Notes: a model not told the origin generated them from the sequence alone. A stretch of 64,000 bases of DNA from Rhodospirillaceae bacterium (GCA_008012315.1 SSEL01000019.1:49213-113212), one strand, 5' to 3'; counted from the stretch's first letter, positions 27,157-37,647 are shown. Translations and numbers: made by a program.

Positions 27157-28566
27157 ATGTCGAGCGTGAAGAAGGTCCTGGACCTGATCAAAAAAGAAGA
27201 CGTGCAGTACGTCGATTTCCGTTTCACCGACCCCGCCGGCCAGTGGCATCATCTGGCGCATCACGTCTGCACCGTGGACGAGGATTTGCTGACCGAGGGC
27301 GTGATGTTCGACGGCTCCTCGATCGAAGGCTGGAAGGCGATCAACGAATCCGACATGACCTTGCTGCCGGATTGCGATACCGCCGTGCTCGACCCGTTCT
27401 CGGCCCAGAAGTCGCTGATCATTTATTGCGACGTCGCCGAGCCGCTGACCGGCCAGGCCTATAGCCGCGATCCGCGCTCCATCGCCAAGCGCGCCGAAGC
27501 CTATGTGAAGAGTTCGGGCGTGGGCGACACCATCTATGTCGGTCCGGAAGCCGAATTCTTCGTCTTCGACGATGTGCGCTACGAAGTCAGCATGAACCGC
27601 ACCTTCGTCGAATTCGATTCCGAGGAAGGCCCCTACGGCACCGGCAAGCAGGTGCCCGAAGGCAGTCACGGTCACCGCATGAAGGTGAAGGGCGGCTATT
27701 TCCCGGTCGCCCCGCTGGACAGCGCCGGCGATCTGCGTGCCGAGATGCTGACCACCCTCGCCGCCATGGGCGTCGAAGTCGAAAAGCATCACCACGAAGT
27801 GGCGCCGAGCCAGCACGAGCTGGGTGTCAAGTTCGGCACGCTGACGCAGTGCGCCGATGCGATGCAGAAGTATAAGTATGTCGTGAAGAATGTCGCCCAT
27901 GCCTATGGCAAGACCGCGACCTTCATGCCGAAGCCGGTCAAGGGCGATAACGGCTCGGGCATGCATGTGCATCAGTCGATCTGGAAGGGCGGCAAGCCGC
28001 TTTTCGCCGGTAATGGCTATGCCGATCTCAGCGAGACGGCGCTCTATTACATCGGCGGCGTCATTAAGCATGCCAAGGCGCTGAATGCCTTCACCAACCC
28101 GACCACCAACAGCTACAAGCGCCTGATCCCCGGCTTCGAAGCGCCGGTGCTGCTGGCCTATTCGTCGCGCAACCGGTCGGCCTCCTGCCGCATCCCCTAT
28201 ACCGCCAGCCCGAAAGGCAAGCGCGTCGAAGTGCGGTTCCCCGATCCGCTCGCCAATCCCTATCTCGCTTTCGCGGCGCTGGTGATGGCCGGCCTCGACG
28301 GCATCCAGAACAAGATCCATCCCGGCGATCCGATGGACAAGAATCTCTATGACCTGCCGCCGGAGGAATTGAAGGAAGTGCCGACGGTCTGCGGCAGCCT
28401 GCGCGAAGCCCTGCAGTCGCTGGAAGCCGATCATGAATTCCTGCTGAAGGGCGATGTCTTCAGCAAGGACTTCATCGACGCCTATATCGAGCTGAAGTGG
28501 AACGACGTGTATGCGATCGAGCATACGCCGCATCCGGTCGAATTCCAGATGTACTACTCGCTCTAA
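27157..28566 (+). CDS. glnA: Glutamine synthetase, type I
   Basis: 469 residues, ATG preceded by CAGGAAG. The beta-grasp domain starts the protein ([10 protein letters not shown]). [10 protein letters not shown], the active-site segment [16 protein letters not shown] and [13 protein letters not shown] are all intact. Tyr398 in NLYDLPPEE corresponds to the adenylylated Tyr397 of type I beta enzymes, so activity is probably controlled by GlnE and PII. The enzyme makes glutamine from glutamate, ammonia and ATP as a cytosolic dodecamer. It is the second gene of the operon and ends at a strong terminator. Confidence 0.98.
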   Translation: MSSVKKVLDLIKKEDVQYVDFRFTDPAGQWHHLAHHVCTVDEDLLTEGVMFDGSSIEGWKAINESDMTLLPDCDTAVLDPFSAQKSLIIYCDVAEPLTGQAYSRDPRSIAKRAEAYVKSSGVGDTIYVGPEAEFFVFDDVRYEVSMNRTFVEFDSEEGPYGTGKQVPEGSHGHRMKVKGGYFPVAPLDSAGDLRAEMLTTLAAMGVEVEKHHHEVAPSQHELGVKFGTLTQCADAMQKYKYVVKNVAHAYGKTATFMPKPVKGDNGSGMHVHQSIWKGGKPLFAGNGYADLSETALYYIGGVIKHAKALNAFTNPTTNSYKRLIPGFEAPVLLAYSSRNRSASCRIPYTASPKGKRVEVRFPDPLANPYLAFAALVMAGLDGIQNKIHPGDPMDKNLYDLPPEELKEVPTVCGSLREALQSLEADHEFLLKGDVFSKDFIDAYIELKWNDVYAIEHTPHPVEFQMYYSL

Positions 28567-28596
28567 AAAACGAGACTTCCCTAAATACGAACTATC

Positions 28597-28627
28597 GCCC
28601 GCCTGGACGCCGTTCAGGCGGGCTTTT
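28597..28627 (+). terminator. Rho-independent terminator of glnB-glnA
   Basis: GCCCGCCTG/CAGGCGGGC stem with a nine-base loop, followed by TTTTCC; 30 bases after the glnA stop. Confidence 0.88.
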
Positions 28628-28645
28628 CCTTTGACGCGGAAAGCA

Positions 28646-29812
28646 ATGATCATGAAGCAGCCGAAGGCAAGTTGGACACCCGCAACCCTGGCGGCACAGG
28701 CCATGGGATCCGTCGATGCGACGACCCGCGCGATCATTCCGCCGATCCATCCGGCGACCACCTTCCAGCGCGACAGCGACAACCAGTACCGCGCCGGCTG
28801 GAGCTATACGCGTTACGACAACCCGACCTACCAGGCGGCGGAAGAACTGATGACGCAGCTGGAAGGCGGCGCCGGCAGCATGATCTTCGCCTCCGGCATG
28901 GCGGCGGCGGTCTGCACCTTCACCGGCCTCAAGCCCGGCGATCACGTGATCGTGCCGCAACTGATGTACTGGGCGCTGCGCAGCTGGCTGATGGGGCCGG
29001 CTCTCGATTGGGGCCTGGATGTGACCCTGGTCGACATGACGGATCTCGCCGCCGTCGCCGCCGCCTTGCGGCCGAACAAGACGAAGCTGGTCTGGATCGA
29101 GACGCCGGCCAATCCGCTCTGGCGCGTCACCGATATCGCCGCCGTGGCCAAACTGGCACATGACGCCGGGGCGCGCGTGGTGGTCGATTCAACCTGCGCG
29201 ACACCGGTGCTGAGCCGGCCGATCGAGCATGGCGCCGATCTTGTCATGCATTCCGCCACCAAATATCTCAACGGCCATTCCGACGTCCTGGCCGGCAGCC
29301 TCACCACGGCGCGCTGCGACAGCTTCTGGGACAAGCTGAAAAGCCTGCGCCCGCAGATCGGCGGCGTGCCCGGCCCCTTCGAGGCCTGGCTGCTGCAACG
29401 TGGCATGCGCACGCTGTTCCTGCGTGTCCGGCAGGCCAGCCAATCGGCCGCGCGGATTGCCGCGCATTTCGCCGAACATCCGGCGATCGCCGGGGTGCTC
29501 TATCCCGGCCTGCCCAACCACCCGGACCACGCGATCGCCTGCCGCCAGATGCAAGGCGGGTTCGGCGGCATGCTGTCTTTGCGGCTCGCCGGCAATAGCG
29601 CGGAAGCCGGCCTGAAGGCGGCGGTGGATTGCGCCGCCCGGGTGAAGCTGTGGAAACGCGCGACCTCGCTGGGCGGCGTCGAGAGCCTGATCGAACATCG
29701 CGCCTCCATCGAGGGACCGCAATCGCCGGTGCCGGGCGACCTGCTGCGGCTGTCCGTCGGCATCGAGGACCCGGATGACTTGATTGCCGATCTGGAGGCA
29801 GCCCTGGTTTAA
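28646..29812 (+). CDS. metC: Trans-sulfuration PLP enzyme, cystathionine beta-lyase-like
   Basis: 388 residues from the ATG at 28646 (GGAAAGC upstream; a second ATG two codons later). Cys/Met-metabolism PLP family: YTRYDNPTYQAAEE near residue 53, FASGMAA, and the PLP Lys206 in HSATKYLNGHSDV. The C-terminal SLGGVESLIEHRAS and LLRLSVGIEDPDDL complete the signature. It most resembles cystathionine beta-lyase, which cleaves cystathionine to homocysteine, pyruvate and ammonia; gamma-synthase or sulfhydrylase activity cannot be excluded. The symbol is therefore tentative. The stop overlaps the stop of the convergent Mpo1-like gene by two bases. Confidence 0.8.
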   Translation: MIMKQPKASWTPATLAAQAMGSVDATTRAIIPPIHPATTFQRDSDNQYRAGWSYTRYDNPTYQAAEELMTQLEGGAGSMIFASGMAAAVCTFTGLKPGDHVIVPQLMYWALRSWLMGPALDWGLDVTLVDMTDLAAVAAALRPNKTKLVWIETPANPLWRVTDIAAVAKLAHDAGARVVVDSTCATPVLSRPIEHGADLVMHSATKYLNGHSDVLAGSLTTARCDSFWDKLKSLRPQIGGVPGPFEAWLLQRGMRTLFLRVRQASQSAARIAAHFAEHPAIAGVLYPGLPNHPDHAIACRQMQGGFGGMLSLRLAGNSAEAGLKAAVDCAARVKLWKRATSLGGVESLIEHRASIEGPQSPVPGDLLRLSVGIEDPDDLIADLEAALV

Positions 29813-30660
29813 GGCGCCGATGCACGGTCCTGCCCGGTGTGTGCTTTCGCCATCGAACCGCCACCGGCCGCGGCAAAGCGCCCGGCCGATGCACCGATGA
29901 CGATCGTCACGCAGCCTATCGCGCCGGTCAGCAAAGCGACGGCGAGATAGAATTCGGCCGATGGCTGGAAACCGGCTTCGGCAAATTCCGCCATCGCCAT
30001 CGCAAGGGCCCCGAAGGCCAATAGCGCCAGATGCGCCCGCCACAATGAATCGCGCTTTACCGATCGCGCATCGATTGATCGCGCATCGAGTGATTGTGCA
30101 TGGACCGATTGCGCAAGACGCGCCAAGCCGATGGATTTGATCCCGGCCACCGTCGCCGCGATGAAAGCCGCCACCGGCATGCCAAGCTGAATGATCGGAT
30201 AATGCAACCCGGCTCCTGGTTCAAAGATATCGTCCAGGTCAAGAAGACCCGCAACGAGCCCCAGGGCGCCAACCGCCAGCGTGATGTAGCGGACCCGCAT
30301 GGAGGCCCGGGCCGTCCTGGACCGCTCGAACTTCTGCCGTTGCTTGCGCCAGGCCTCGCTATCGACCAGTTCCCTGGCCAGGTGTCCCCGCAAAGCAAGC
30401 CAGCACATGCGCAGGTCCGCGATCGCACCCCACCAGGCATTGACCCGGATCAAAGGCGGATTGCGTTCGATGAGCCAATGCGAACCGATCGCGATCACAT
30501 AGCCGATGGCGATGCCGGCCAGGAGCACCAGAGGCCGTCCCATGACGATCGCCTCCACCGCACTCAACAATCCGATGGTCGTGGCGAAGTAGTGCAGCAC
30601 CCGGGTACCGGGCAGCGAATGATGGTTCAGATAGACCGACCAGAAGGATTTGAACGTCAT
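29809..30660 (-). CDS. Mpo1-like (DUF962) membrane protein with extra C-terminal region
   Basis: 283 residues from the ATG at 30658-30660 (GGGGGAG 12 bases upstream; a longer start is possible). The N-terminal ~110 residues match the DUF962/Mpo1 family: FWSVYLNHHSLPGTRVLHYFATT, then GSHWLIERNPP and ADLRMCWL. Yeast Mpo1 is an Fe(II) dioxygenase acting on 2-hydroxy fatty acids and uses conserved histidines, of which LNHH, LHY and SHW are present. An added C-terminal part has about four more membrane helices and a four-unit five-residue repeat (near residues 180-200), encoded by a 15-base tandem repeat. Confidence 0.75.
   Translation of the reverse strand: MTFKSFWSVYLNHHSLPGTRVLHYFATTIGLLSAVEAIVMGRPLVLLAGIAIGYVIAIGSHWLIERNPPLIRVNAWWGAIADLRMCWLALRGHLARELVDSEAWRKQRQKFERSRTARASMRVRYITLAVGALGLVAGLLDLDDIFEPGAGLHYPIIQLGMPVAAFIAATVAGIKSIGLARLAQSVHAQSLDARSIDARSVKRDSLWRAHLALLAFGALAMAMAEFAEAGFQPSAEFYLAVALLTGAIGCVTIVIGASAGRFAAAGGGSMAKAHTGQDRASAP
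30061..30120. repeat. Four-unit 15-base tandem repeat inside the Mpo1-like gene
   Basis: Units at 30061, 30076, 30091 and 30106 share the pattern (C/T)GAT(C/T)G(C/T)GCATCGA(T/G). The first two are nearly identical; the last two have drifted. They encode the five-residue series LDARS, IDARS, VHAQS and RLAQS. Confidence 0.8.
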
Positions 30661-30933
30661 GCGAAACAGCGCTCCCCCGTGAGACTCCCGGGTCCGTGCC
30701 ATGACAGCCCGGCCCAAAGGCGCCACCATCACCGCAGGAAAAGCTGTTGGGAAGCTTGCTACTCCTGGGCGTCTCCATCGGGAGGGTCGCGAAGGAATAT
30801 CGTCGGATGCCGGGCCCGGCTGAAGCAGGCCGCCGGAACCGGCATATTATCTTCACATTAACTACTTTCTGCGAAGCTTCCCGCTCAATCCCTCGAACTC
30901 TCTCTTTCGTGACCGGACCGGTCGGAGCGGCAA

Positions 30934-32603
30934 ATGACTATTCGGCAACGGCTTTTCCTTTCCGGCATCATCGCGGTAGCCGCCGTGCTCCTGGTGGGCG
31001 GCATCGGCCTCTGGGGCATGCTGACCAGCAATGAGAGTGCAGCGCACCTCAATACGATGGCCGCGGCGATCCGGCATCAGATGGAAGCCGATATGATGCA
31101 TGACGCGTTGCGGGCCGATGTCCTCGTCGCCCTGCGCGACGGGCGCAACGGCAACCGCGCCGCCAAGGATGCGGTGCTCAAGGATGGCGAAGACCATCTC
31201 AATCATTTCCTCGAGGAGATCGCTGCCAATAAGGCACTGGACCTGCCGGCCGAGACACGCAGCGCCATGGACGCCGCAGCGCCCGCCATCGACGCCTATC
31301 TGAACATGGCAAAGACGATGTTGACGACCGCCTTCACCGATAATTACGCGGCCCAGGACAAGCTCGGCGCTTTCCAGAAGACCTTCTCCGATCTGGAAGA
31401 GAAGATGAGCACCATCAGCGATACGCTGCAGCAGGCGGCTGATAGCACCAAGCAGCATGTGACCCGCTTGATGAATCTGCTGGTGACCGTGACGGCCATC
31501 AGCGCCGCTGCCGCCACGATCGTGCTGCTGGGCGTATTGACGCTGATCGGGCGCTCCATCATCCGGCCGCTCTCGCGCATGACCGATGCGATGCGGCGCC
31601 TCGCTGGCGGCGAGATCGAGATCGACATTCCCGATACCGGACGCCGCGATGAAGTCAGCGCCATGGCGGCGGCGCTGCAGGTTTTCAGGCAGAATGCGCT
31701 CGAAACCCGGCGCCTCACCGCCGAGCAGCAGCAGGCGCAGGAACAGCGCGAGCAGCGGGCCAACGGCATCGACCGCCTGTGCCGCGATTTCGATGCCGAG
31801 GTCACCAAGGTGCTCGGCGCCGTGGTTGTGTCGCTGCAGGATATGCAGCAGGCGGTGCAAGCGATGTCGGCGCTGGCCGAGCAGACATCGGCCGAGGCGA
31901 ACAATGCGACCGGCGCCTCCAGCGAGACCGCCAATCATGTGAGCTCCGTCTCGGCCGCGACGGAAGAACTGGCCAGCTCGATTTCCGAGATCAGCCGGCA
32001 GGTGGCCCGCTCAACCCAGATCGCCACCCAGGCCGCCGAGGAAGCGCGGCAGACCAATCACGATATCGAAGGCCTGGCCGGCGCCGCCGAGAAAATCGGC
32101 GCCATCGTGCAGATGATCAACGACATCGCCAATCAGACCAATCTGCTGGCGCTCAATGCCACGATCGAGGCGGCCCGCGCGGGCGAGGCCGGACGCGGCT
32201 TCGCGGTGGTCGCGAGCGAGGTCAAGAACCTTGCAACCAGACATCGCGGGCGACAGAGGAGATCTCCACCCAGATCGGATCGATCCAGACCGAGACGCAA
32301 CAGGCGGTGCAGGCCATTCGCGGCATCAGCACCACGATCGACGACATCAACCAGATCACCACCTCGGTCGCCGCGGCGGTCGAGGAACAGGGTGCTGCTA
32401 CCCAGGAGATCGCCCGCAGCGTGGAACAGGCGGCGGGCGGCGCCCGGAGCGTTTCCGGCAGCATCGACATGGTGGCCGGCGCCGCCGGCGATTCCCGCAC
32501 GGCGGCCGGCCGGCTGCTGCAGGCGACCGAGGCCTTGGACCGTCACGCCGTCGATCTGCGCGGCCGGGTCGAGCATTTCCTGCGCGCCGTCAAGACTCTG
32601 TAA
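30934..32603 (+). pseudogene. Methyl-accepting chemotaxis protein, interrupted by a 1-base frameshift
   Basis: The first frame encodes a normal chemoreceptor: TM1 ([21 protein letters not shown], residues ~7-28), a ~150-residue periplasmic sensor, TM2 (~165-190), a HAMP domain ([17 protein letters not shown]) and the signalling helix up to the tip [19 protein letters not shown] and SEVKNLAT. After residue ~435 the frame turns into Arg/Pro-rich nonsense. Adding one C after 32238 restores [10 protein letters not shown] and the rest of the C-terminal helix to a stop at 32603. The equivalent site in the intact neighbour reads ACCCAG, here ACCAG. Either a real mutation, which would remove half of the signalling domain, or a sequencing error. 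Confidence 0.85.
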
Positions 32604-32736
32604 TCTTTCACGGTCATCGAGATTTAATCCGCGCCTTTAGCGTGAAATTTAGATTCCGTTTACCCCCTGACGCCACACTGGGCGACGCCAGACTGGTGCG
32701 CAAACCAAGAAGCCACCAGGCATTGTCATTGGGCAG

Positions 32737-34743
32737 ATGAGGTTCGACGTGCGTTTGAGGATTGCCGGTAAGCTTTTCATTATCGCGGCCAGCTTGACCG
32801 TCGCCATGGCGGTGATCGAGGCAGCCACCTGGTACAGTTCCCGGGTCGTGAGCAGCCAGACAGCCCGCGGCAGCGCCGCAACCGACCAGCTCACCGCCCT
32901 CTCTTCGGCGCGCGAGGCCGCTTTGGAACTGGCACTGGCGGAAGTCTCGCTGATCGTCGGCAAGGATTCCGGCGAAGTCGATGAGTCGCATCGCGCGGCT
33001 TTGACTTCCCTTCCCTACAAGATCCAGATGGATCTGATGAATGCCAAGAAGGCCGGCCTGCCCGCCGATGCGGAGGGAGCCCTGGATCCCGTCAATACGC
33101 TCCTGAGCGAGCTCGGCAAGGACAAGAAAGCCTTGATGGATGCGGTCGAAGCCAAGGCTGCCGACAAGGTCTTCACCGATCTCAACCAGAGCATCGGCGA
33201 GCGGACCGACAGCCTGCTCGAGGCGATCACCACGGCGGAAGACAGTGTGCGCGATGCCCAGGAAAGCGCCATGGATGACCTGGCCTCGGCGGTCGACAAG
33301 GGCCTGAAGGCCTCGCTCATCGTTTTCGCCCTCGCCGCCTTGCTGGCCGGGATCGTCACCTTCTTCACCGCGCGGAATATTTCCGGCGCCGTGCGCAAGA
33401 CCGCTTCGGCGGTCAGCGCTCTGGCCGAAGGTGATGCCGGCTTCCGCCATGGTCTCAATCCGAAACGCGGCGATGAGATCGGCGATATGTTGCGGGCCTT
33501 CGATGGCTTGCAGCGTCAGGTCGAGAATGCCTTCAAATTGCAGCGCGTGATCGAGGATATGCCGCTCCAGGTGGTGCTGGCCGATCCCCAGGCGGATTTC
33601 CGCATCACCTATATGAACCGCTCGGCGCGGACCTCTCTCGGCGAATTGCCGGCCGGCGATCTGCCGGCGGACCTGCAGAAGCTGGCGATCGATCCGGATG
33701 CCCTGGAAACCGAAGGCGGCGTGTCGCTGCTGGCTTTCTTTGACGCACCGGAGACGGTCCGGGAACGTCTGGCGGACGCGCAGGCGCTGCCCCATCGCTC
33801 GATCATCCAGCACGGGTATCAATATTTCGATGTCCAGGCCAGCGCCCTGCTCGACAGCGCGGGCAGCTATGTCGCCACCATGCTGAGCTGGCGCCTGGTG
33901 ACGCGGGAGATGACCGCCGCCGCCGATTTCGAGGACCATGTGAAGCGCGTCGCCGATTCCGTGCTGACCGCCTCCACCACTGTCCACAGCATGGCCCAGG
34001 ACATGACCCACACCGCCGAAAGCACGGTCGGCGAAGCGGAAAGCGTCATCAGCGCCTCGGAACTGGCGGCAACCAATGTCAATGCGGTGGCCGCGGCAAC
34101 CGAACAGCTCGCCGGCTCGGTCAGCGAGATCGGCCGCCAGACGGCGCGTTCCTCCGCCATCGCCGCCCGGGCGGCCGACCAGGCGCGCCTCACCAACGAC
34201 CAGGTGCAGGGCCTCGCCGTCGCCGCGCAGCGGATCGGCGATGTGGTGCGCCTGATCACCGATATCGCCAACCAGACCAACCTGCTGGCGCTCAATGCCA
34301 CGATCGAAGCGGCCCGCGCGGGAGAAGCCGGCAAAGGCTTCGCGGTGGTGGCGAGCGAGGTCAAGAACCTGGCGACCCAGACCGCCAAGGCAACCGACGA
34401 GATCTCGCAGCAGATTGCCGCCATCCAGACGGAAACCGGTCAGGCGGTCGAAGCCATCCAGGCCATCGCCAAGACCATCGAGGAGATCAACCAGATCACC
34501 ACGACCGTGGCGGCCGCCGTGGAGCAGCAAAGCGCCGCCACCCAGGAGATCGGCCGCAATGTCGAAAGCGCGGCCTCGGGCACCAGCGACGTTGCCCGCA
34601 GCATCGGCAACGTGACGCAATCGGCCAACGAGACCGGCTCGGCCGCAGGCAAGATGCTCGACGCCGCCGAAGGCCTCACGCGCCAGTCACGCGACCTGCA
34701 AAGCCAGGTCGATCTCTTCCTCGCGGAACTGCGCGCAAGCTGA
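32737..34743 (+). CDS. Methyl-accepting chemotaxis protein with PAS-like insert
   Basis: 668 residues. TM1 at residues ~10-35, a periplasmic helical sensor rich in Ala/Leu/Asp, TM2 ([21 protein letters not shown], near 190-210), HAMP, then a PAS-like cytoplasmic domain ([24 protein letters not shown] to [15 protein letters not shown]), and the MCP signalling domain with the tip [19 protein letters not shown]. Transmembrane receptors of this kind control CheA. The ATG at 32737 has a weak site, while GTG at 32749 follows ATGAGG and may be the true start. It is the tandem paralogue of the frameshifted receptor upstream, so the pair likely arose by duplication with different sensor domains. Confidence 0.93.
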   Translation: MRFDVRLRIAGKLFIIAASLTVAMAVIEAATWYSSRVVSSQTARGSAATDQLTALSSAREAALELALAEVSLIVGKDSGEVDESHRAALTSLPYKIQMDLMNAKKAGLPADAEGALDPVNTLLSELGKDKKALMDAVEAKAADKVFTDLNQSIGERTDSLLEAITTAEDSVRDAQESAMDDLASAVDKGLKASLIVFALAALLAGIVTFFTARNISGAVRKTASAVSALAEGDAGFRHGLNPKRGDEIGDMLRAFDGLQRQVENAFKLQRVIEDMPLQVVLADPQADFRITYMNRSARTSLGELPAGDLPADLQKLAIDPDALETEGGVSLLAFFDAPETVRERLADAQALPHRSIIQHGYQYFDVQASALLDSAGSYVATMLSWRLVTREMTAAADFEDHVKRVADSVLTASTTVHSMAQDMTHTAESTVGEAESVISASELAATNVNAVAAATEQLAGSVSEIGRQTARSSAIAARAADQARLTNDQVQGLAVAAQRIGDVVRLITDIANQTNLLALNATIEAARAGEAGKGFAVVASEVKNLATQTAKATDEISQQIAAIQTETGQAVEAIQAIAKTIEEINQITTTVAAAVEQQSAATQEIGRNVESAASGTSDVARSIGNVTQSANETGSAAGKMLDAAEGLTRQSRDLQSQVDLFLAELRAS

Positions 34744-34780
34744 TCGCATCGCACATCGGCAACAACAAACCAGGTTGTCG

Positions 34781-34896
34781 CCCTCGGGCTCGACCCGAGG
34801 GTCCATCGTGGCGCCTGATGAACATTGCCTGTTGCACATCCTCACTCAACAGGCTGCGCGGCCTTTACCGTGGACCCCGGATCAAGTCCGGGGTGA
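34781..34896. repeat. Pair of palindromic repeats of the alphaproteobacterial BIME-like type
   Basis: Two hairpins: CCCTCGG/CCGAGGG (34781-34801) and ACCCCGGA/TCCGGGGT (34871-34896, with the spacer TCAAG). Sequences of the form GACCCCGGATCAAGTCCGGGGTGAC are, from memory, scattered through many alphaproteobacterial genomes. They lie in the otherwise empty 264-base gap between the chemoreceptor and carbonic anhydrase genes and could act as transcript ends for both. Confidence 0.7.
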
Positions 34897-35007
34897 CAAG
34901 CGCGTTTGTCATCAACACCCCGCGCGAACGGCATCACCGCAACATGGTTGAAGCGGGCGCGGTGTCGGATGATGTCGATGCATTGAGCCGGCGATCAGAT
35001 GCCACCC

Positions 35008-35535
35008 TCATCGATGACTGGCGGCGAGTTCGCAATAGTGGTCGGCGGAATAGGCGAAATAGGCCATTTCGGCCTCGGTGAGGTTACGCATGAACTTGGC
35101 CGGGCTGCCGGCCCAGAGTTCGCCGCGTTTCACCCGCTTGCCGGGCGTGACCAGGGCGCCGGCCGCCACCATGGCGCCGCTTTCCACCACCGCGCCATCC
35201 ATCACGCAGGCCTTCATGCCGATGAAGCAATCGTCTTCCAGCGTGCAGGCATGGAGCAGCGCCATATGGCCGACGGTAATGCCGCTGCCGATCACGGTGC
35301 GTGTGCCAGCCGCCCCCTCACGGTCGTGATTGACATGGATGACGGTGCCGTCCTGGATATTGGTGCGGGCGCCGATGCGGATCGAATTGCTGTCGCCGCG
35401 CAGCACGCAGCCATACCAGATCGAGGCGCCGGCCGCGATCTCGACATCGCCGATCACCACCGCCGTCTCGGCGACGAAGGCGTCAGGGGCAATGCGCGGC
35501 GAGATGCCGTGATGCGGTCGGATCAAAGCAGGCAT
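35008..35535 (-). CDS. Gamma-carbonic-anhydrase family hexapeptide protein
   Basis: 175 residues, ATG with GGAG six bases upstream. Left-handed beta-helix hexapeptide repeats run through IGDVEIAAGASIW, IRIGARTNIQDG and so on. The zinc ligands of the gamma class are in place: one His in VIHVNHD and two in TVGHMALLHAC. The family includes active carbonic anhydrases as well as related acyltransferase-like members, so activity is probable but not certain. It starts 24 bases after the argC stop on the same strand, suggesting co-transcription. Confidence 0.88.
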   Translation of the reverse strand: MPALIRPHHGISPRIAPDAFVAETAVVIGDVEIAAGASIWYGCVLRGDSNSIRIGARTNIQDGTVIHVNHDREGAAGTRTVIGSGITVGHMALLHACTLEDDCFIGMKACVMDGAVVESGAMVAAGALVTPGKRVKRGELWAGSPAKFMRNLTEAEMAYFAYSADHYCELAASHR

Positions 35536-35559
35536 GGCGATCTCCGTCTTTGGTTGTCC

Positions 35560-36471
35560 TTACAGGCCCAGCATCAGCTTGATGTTCTGCACGGCGGCAC
35601 CGGACGCACCCTTGCCGAGATTGTCGAGCCGCGCCACCAGCACCGCCTGGCCATGCGCGTCATTGCCGAAGACGCGCAATTCCAACTGGTCGGTATCATT
35701 GAGGGCTTCCGGTTCCAGTTTGCCATTGGCCTCGGCCTCGACCACGCGGACCAGAGCCGCGCTTTCATAATGCTGGTGCAAGGCATCGCGCAGATCGGCC
35801 ACCGATGCCTTGCGCGCCAAGGTATCCAGATGCAGCGGGATCGAGACCAGCATGCCCTGGCGGAAATGCCCGACCGAGGGCACGAAGATCGGCCGCCGGG
35901 TCAGCTTGCCATAAGCGATCAGCTCCGGCACATGCTTGTGCTCCAGGCCCAGGCCATAGAGCTCGAAGGCCGGACCGTGATCGCGGTCATGCGCCTCGAT
36001 CATCGACTTGCCGCCACCGGAATAGCCGCTGACGGCATTGATGGTGACCGGATGATCCTCGGCAATGAAACCGGCATCGATCAGCGGCCGTAGCAAGGCA
36101 ATGGCGCCGGTCGGGTAGCAGCCGGGATTGGAGACATGCTGTGCGGCGGCGATGCGCTCGGCATGGCCGCGTTCCAATTCGGGAAAGCCATAGACCCAGC
36201 CCGGCGCCACGCGATGGGCGGTGCTGGCATCCAAAATCTTCGGCGCATCATTGCCGAGCGCAGCGGCCAGGGCGACGGATTCCTTGGCGGCATCGTCCGG
36301 CAGGCAAAGCACCACCAGATCGACCTCCGCCATCGTGGCGCGGCGGGCGGCCGGATCCTTGCGGCTCTCGCCGGTCAGGCTGCGCAACTCGATGCCGGCA
36401 ACCGGCAACAGGCGTTCGCGGATGCCAAGGCCGGTGGTGCCGGCTTCGCCGTCGATGAAGATTTTCGCCAT
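35560..36471 (-). CDS. argC: N-acetyl-gamma-glutamyl-phosphate reductase, type 2
   Basis: 303 residues, shorter than the ~340 of type 1 ArgC. Begins MAKIFIDGEAGTTGLGI with the NADP-binding loop; catalytic Cys118 is in SNPGCYPTGA, and YSGGGKSMIEAH is the type 2 active-site stretch. It reduces N-acetylglutamyl phosphate to the semialdehyde in arginine synthesis. Its place directly after rpsI is characteristic of alphaproteobacteria. A terminator at 36561-36590 separates it from rpsI, so it probably has its own promoter or relies on read-through. Confidence 0.96.
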   Translation of the reverse strand: MAKIFIDGEAGTTGLGIRERLLPVAGIELRSLTGESRKDPAARRATMAEVDLVVLCLPDDAAKESVALAAALGNDAPKILDASTAHRVAPGWVYGFPELERGHAERIAAAQHVSNPGCYPTGAIALLRPLIDAGFIAEDHPVTINAVSGYSGGGKSMIEAHDRDHGPAFELYGLGLEHKHVPELIAYGKLTRRPIFVPSVGHFRQGMLVSIPLHLDTLARKASVADLRDALHQHYESAALVRVVEAEANGKLEPEALNDTDQLELRVFGNDAHGQAVLVARLDNLGKGASGAAVQNIKLMLGL

Positions 36472-36560
36472 CGGATACTCCTTGCTGCGGGTCCATTATG
36501 GGGAACTTGACGCCACTATATGAAAGCGCGGCCGGCCGCTACAAAGAAAACTCGGCAAAG

Positions 36561-36590
36561 AAAAAGGGGTGCGCGCTGCGCACCCCTTTT
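36561..36590 (-). terminator. Rho-independent terminator of rplM-rpsI
   Basis: AAAAGGGGTGCGC/GCGCACCCCTTTT, a near-perfect stem with A and T runs on both sides; 25 bases after the rpsI stop. Confidence 0.92.
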
Positions 36591-36614
36591 GCCATTTGCG
36601 GCAGGCCGTTGCGC

Positions 36615-37118
36615 TTAGCGCTTCGAGAACTGGAAGCTACGGCGGGCTTTCGCACGGCCGTATTTCTTACGCTCGACGGTACGGCTGTCGCGGGTCAGGA
36701 AGCCTTCATGCTTCAGCGCGGGGCGCAGGTCCGGCTCGAAATAGGTCAGCGCCTTGCTGATGCCATGACGGACCGCACCGGCCTGGCCGGAGAGACCGCC
36801 ACCGGTCACCGTCACGACCACATCGAACTGGCCGACGCGGTTGACGATGCCGAAAGGCTGATTGACGACCATGCGGAGCACGGGGCGGGCGAAATACTGC
36901 GCCACGTCGCGGCCATTGACGGTGATCTTGCCGCTGCCCGGCTTGATCCAGACGCGGGCAATGGCGTCCTTACGCTTGCCGGTCGCATAGGCGCGGCCCT
37001 GGGCATCGACCTTGCGCTCATGCTTCGGGGCACTGGCTTCTGCGGAAGCGACATTGGCGCCCTTGGTGGCGGCGCCGAGATCCTTCAGATCCGTCAGGCG
37101 CTGGGTTTCATTGCTCAT
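36615..37118 (-). CDS. rpsI: 30S ribosomal protein S9
   Basis: 167 residues; the conserved S9 core ([20 protein letters not shown] to [17 protein letters not shown]) makes up the last ~130, and the C-terminal KR tail that reaches toward the P-site tRNA is intact. The first ~40 residues are an Ala/Glu/Lys-rich extension often seen in alphaproteobacteria. The start ATG is two bases after the rplM stop, with GGAG eight bases before it, so it is translated from the rplM transcript. Confidence 0.97.
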   Translation of the reverse strand: MSNETQRLTDLKDLGAATKGANVASAEASAPKHERKVDAQGRAYATGKRKDAIARVWIKPGSGKITVNGRDVAQYFARPVLRMVVNQPFGIVNRVGQFDVVVTVTGGGLSGQAGAVRHGISKALTYFEPDLRPALKHEGFLTRDSRTVERKKYGRAKARRSFQFSKR

Positions 37119-37119
37119 C

Positions 37120-37584
37120 TTAGGCGCTCCGCTTGTTCTTCGGGTTCATGGCCGCGACATCCAGCACTTCCGGCTGCTGCGCGTCATGCGGATGATCGGC
37201 GCCGGCATAGACGCGCAGATTTTTCATCTGCTGCCGGCCGAGCGGACCACGCGGAACCATGCGTTCCACCGCCTTGATGATCAGGCGTTCGGGATGAGCG
37301 CCGCCCAGGATCTTGCCCCAGACGCGTTCCTTGATGCCGCCGGGATGGCCGGTGTGGTAGTAGAACACCTTGTCAGCCAGCTTATTGCCGGTGACATGCA
37401 CCTTGGCGGCGTTGATGACGATAATGTTGTCGCCGCAATCGACATGCGGCGTGTAGCTCGGCTTATGCTTGCCACGGAGATGGTTGGCGATGATCGACGC
37501 CAGACGGCCGAGAACGACGCCTTCGGCATCGACCACAACCCACTTCTTCACCACCTCGGACGGCTTAGCGGAATAAGTCTTCAT
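37120..37584 (-). CDS. rplM: 50S ribosomal protein L13
   Basis: 154 residues from the ATG at 37582-37584 ([10 protein letters not shown]), the normal N-terminus; a 27-codon upstream extension is rejected. [18 protein letters not shown] and the signature [24 protein letters not shown] are clear. L13 is an early assembly protein of the large subunit. It is the first gene of the rplM-rpsI operon, with a good sigma-70-type promoter at 37648-37676. Confidence 0.97.
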   Translation of the reverse strand: MKTYSAKPSEVVKKWVVVDAEGVVLGRLASIIANHLRGKHKPSYTPHVDCGDNIIVINAAKVHVTGNKLADKVFYYHTGHPGGIKERVWGKILGGAHPERLIIKAVERMVPRGPLGRQQMKNLRVYAGADHPHDAQQPEVLDVAAMNPKNKRSA

Positions 37585-37647
37585 GATTGCTCGCTTTACT
37601 GCTCCGGGTTCATCGGCCGCCCAAGGGGGCACCGACGATCGGCCCTG

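Noticed and set aside
27085..28782. 565-codon minus-strand frame over glnA
   Set aside because: Antisense to glnA; no ribosome site and no domain.
32614..34620. 668-codon minus-strand frame over the second chemoreceptor
   Set aside because: Antisense to the intact MCP; composition is an artefact of the codon bias of the opposite strand.
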